Of a stretch of 6,924 nt of DNA, positions 5,305-6,924 are shown one piece after another. Source of the stretch: Thermoleophilia bacterium. GTDB lineage: Bacteria > Actinomycetota > Thermoleophilia > Miltoncostaeales > Miltoncostaeaceae. Made by a program: the position numbers and the translations under genes. The DNA is taken from the NCBI GenBank assembly GCA_017882555.1, contig JADGPH010000266.1:1-6924 (forward strand). The letters run 5' to 3'. Under the pieces are notes generated by a model, which saw only the letters and a list, made by a program, of their open reading frames with translations, made no database searches and was not told the origin of the DNA. Within the stretch, counting starts at the first letter, position 1, and every line of letters starts with the position of its first letter.

Positions 5305-5628
5305 CCGCTCACGCCGCAACGACCGGAGCTGGCTCCGCTTCGTGCGGAGGCCTCTCGGATGCCGAGGTGAGCACATGAGCGTGCCCACTTCGGCATCCGA
5401 GGCGCTGCCGGTCTCGCCCATTTGTCGATTTGTCGGCACTCCTGCCTGCCGGCGGCGGTTGCCCGACGAGTGCAGGTCATCGCCGGCGCGCCGGCCGCGA
5501 AATGTCGCTCGAGACCTCGCAACGGTGATCGTTCAGGCCGCTGTTGGGGTCGCCCCGCTGGGGAGCCCCGGATGCCAACGTCGTACCATGGGGAGCGCCC
5601 GTGTGTGGCCGCACCGCCCGGGATGCGG
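5305..5628. other. Intergenic stretch between convergent genes
   Basis: Apart from the hairpin at 5354-5401, this stretch holds a 14-base palindrome, GCCGGCGCGCCGGC, near 5480-5495, and several short GGGG/CCCC stem-like patches around 5545-5570. Open frames here have no recognisable protein features, and no RNA gene was recognised. Confidence 0.55.
5354..5401. terminator. Long imperfect hairpin between convergent genes
   Basis: The arms 5354-5374 and 5381-5401 pair over 21 positions with 19 Watson-Crick pairs, one G.U and one A:C mismatch, around a 6-nt loop (ATGAGC). The hairpin starts 50 bases after the DUF1059 stop and about 230 bases beyond the end of the convergent SRPBCC gene. No U-tract adjoins it. 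A bidirectional terminator is the simplest reading; a mobile intergenic repeat is another possibility. Confidence 0.6.
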
Positions 5629-6285
5629 CTAGGCGGGCGAACCCACGGCCAGGCGCTCGGCTCGCTGCTTGATGCCGAGTAGCGTCTTGCGCTCCATGAC
5701 CAGGCTGCCCGGCTCCATGATGTAGGTGTTCAAGATCCGGGAGACGCGCGAGGCACCTGGAGTCGCGATCCGGTTTCGGCTGACGAGTCGACTGCCAGTC
5801 GCATCGGGGATGATCACGAAGGCCCAGACCCAGTTGCCGTCATCTGATCTCAGCACGAGCGCGCTCTCGGGATCCAGCTCCGCCACGCGCAGGGAGGGTC
5901 CGCGACTCCCGAGGGTCCACCCCTCACCGATCGCGATGTCTTGATACTGGGGGAGGATCTCGTCGGCGCTGTGCATGTCGAGTCCGAAGAGGTTCTCAAT
6001 CCAGTCGTAGGTGTACGCCCCGCCGCGACCGGGACCCATCTGGACGAGCCACGGCCAAATTGCGCTCGCCGGCGCGTCGACCCAGACGGCGCGGGTGCTG
6101 ACAAGGCTCGGATCGATCAACAGCTCGTCGCCAGGGAGGGTCCCACCCACCTCGTTGTCGGTGGCCCCCCACGTGAGGCACCAGCTTCTCCAGCGCGGAT
6201 AGGTCGCCATGGTAAGGCCCGCCGTCACGACGACGCTCGCCGCGGTACAACGTCCGATCCTCATCGCAAAGCGTCCCGTGCGCAT
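5629..6285 (-). CDS. Membrane-anchored SRPBCC (START-like) domain protein
   Basis: With the ATG at 6285 the product has 218 residues. A basic N-terminus (MRTGRFAMRIGR) leads into a hydrophobic stretch (about 13-29, TAASVVVTAGLTMATY) that is a signal anchor or signal peptide. The rest resembles SRPBCC/polyketide-cyclase-like proteins: WGATDNEV (39-46), LPGDELL (50-56), then VDAPASAIWPWLVQMG and GRGGAYTYDWIENLFG, followed by alternating strands and a C-terminal helix (PGSLVMERKTLLGIKQRAE). SRPBCC folds form a deep hydrophobic cavity, but the ligand or reaction here cannot be told. A GGAAGTGGGCGGGG stretch just upstream can act as Shine-Dalgarno; an ATG seven codons further in (6264) is an alternative start. 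The gene is co-directional with the secreted protein at 6497 after a 211-nt gap, so a shared transcript is uncertain. Confidence 0.85.
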   Translation of the reverse strand: MRTGRFAMRIGRCTAASVVVTAGLTMATYPRWRSWCLTWGATDNEVGGTLPGDELLIDPSLVSTRAVWVDAPASAIWPWLVQMGPGRGGAYTYDWIENLFGLDMHSADEILPQYQDIAIGEGWTLGSRGPSLRVAELDPESALVLRSDDGNWVWAFVIIPDATGSRLVSRNRIATPGASRVSRILNTYIMEPGSLVMERKTLLGIKQRAERLAVGSPA

Positions 6286-6496
6286 GCCCCGCCCACTTCC
6301 TCGATCGCCGTGAGTGCACGATAGCGCCCTCGATGCGATCTGCCGCGGCCTGCTCGGCCGAGGGAATCCCACCCAGATGGGTCACCGGGTACTCGTCGCA
6401 GCGTGATGTGTTGCGAGGGTTGCGCTGGAGCTGACCGCGGCCACTCCGCGCCGACTCGGGTCAACTGTGGCGTAGGTCCGAGCGGACGTGAGCGGT

Positions 6497-6922
6497 CTAC
6501 TTGATGACGTACTGGTGAACTCCGGATGCGACGACGTAGCCCACGCAGTTGAACGAGCCGTTGAGCACGACCCAGGCGTTCGAGCGGAACGACGCCTGCA
6601 CAAATTGCGCGTTGCGCGTGAGGGTCTTGTAGAAGACGAGATTGCCCTGGTAGTTGAGCCAATAGACACCGACGGTGCCCTTGTGGTGATTGATGAAGCG
6701 AATGTTCGTCAGTTGCGCGCTCGGAATCGATCTCGATTGCGTGATGCGGCAGGCGGCGCCCTTTGCGGCGAGCGATTGGGGCTGCGGCTGATGCGTACTC
6801 GAGGCGCCCGGTGCCGATTGGGAGCTCACGGCAGGGCCGGCCAGCGTGAGTATCGATACGGCGGCTGCCGTGACGACGGCAGTCGTTGCGGCACTGACCA
6901 GAAACTTCGGGTGCATTGTCAT
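6497..6922 (-). CDS. Secreted protein with VHL beta-domain-like fold
   Basis: The 141-residue product begins MTMHPKF and has a signal peptide (hydrophobic core about 8-33, with cleavage likely near residues 33-40). An Ala/Ser/Gln/Pro-rich linker (to about 55) follows, then a compact domain. The domain (about 57-133) reads RFINHHKGTVGVYWLNYQG, VFYKTL, SFRSNAWVVL and NCVGYVV. This order matches the beta domain of von Hippel-Lindau protein, which has related domains in bacteria. C58 and C126 bracket the domain and could form a disulfide outside the cell. W88, Y98, S111 and W117 match human pVHL pocket residues; H115 is replaced by Asn. The domain probably binds a ligand or partner protein, as no catalytic motif is seen. 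The ATG at 6922 has only two bases upstream in the window, so the ribosome site and promoter are not visible; 6916 is a second possible start, and an upstream start outside the window cannot be excluded. Confidence 0.82.
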   Translation of the reverse strand: MTMHPKFLVSAATTAVVTAAAVSILTLAGPAVSSQSAPGASSTHQPQPQSLAAKGAACRITQSRSIPSAQLTNIRFINHHKGTVGVYWLNYQGNLVFYKTLTRNAQFVQASFRSNAWVVLNGSFNCVGYVVASGVHQYVIK

Positions 6923-6924
6923 CT

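Overview
The window is GC-rich (roughly two thirds G+C by eye) and shows an actinobacterial style: leaderless-looking promoters, GTG starts, an ECF42-type sigma factor with DGPF partner proteins, and a two-helix membrane protein of a kind I associate with Actinomycetota. I therefore favour an actinomycete, possibly uncultured. This is inference from gene content, not a phylogenetic result. No transposase, integrase, CRISPR array, rRNA or tRNA was seen.

Layout. Left block, minus strand: methylglyoxal synthase (mgsA, 2-442), preceded upstream by a LysR-type regulator (578-1591). Divergent from the LysR gene is a small two-helix membrane protein (1714-2250, plus strand). A LysR-type box sits over the LysR start, in the shared 122-nt intergenic region. 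The membrane-protein gene ends in a strong hairpin (2259-2290).

Central block, minus strand: an ECF42-like cassette of DGPF protein (4262 to about 4618), sigma factor with a C-terminal helical repeat extension (3043-4254), then a second DGPF protein (2486-2842). Both DGPF genes have the same candidate sigma-factor promoter, TGTCGA-N17-CGT(C/T), at almost the same distance from the start of the protein. This suggests that the sigma factor drives its own operon and the second DGPF gene. In the first DGPF gene the codon that should be the start is ATC instead of ATG, although the Shine-Dalgarno sequence, UTR length and protein length are conserved.

Right block: a 485-nt stretch without a convincing gene (4667-5151) carries inverted repeats and a sigma-70-like promoter. 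That promoter feeds a 50-residue DUF1059-type CxxC/HxxxxH protein (5152-5304). A long imperfect hairpin (5354-5401) follows, between this gene and a convergent SRPBCC-domain protein with an N-terminal membrane anchor (5629-6285, minus). The window ends in a secreted protein (6497-6922, minus) whose mature part resembles the beta domain of the von Hippel-Lindau tumour suppressor. It keeps four of the five residues that form the hydroxyproline pocket in human pVHL.

The strongest points for a second look are the paired sigma promoters, the ATC start and the VHL-like secreted protein. I see no clearly novel multi-gene system beyond these.
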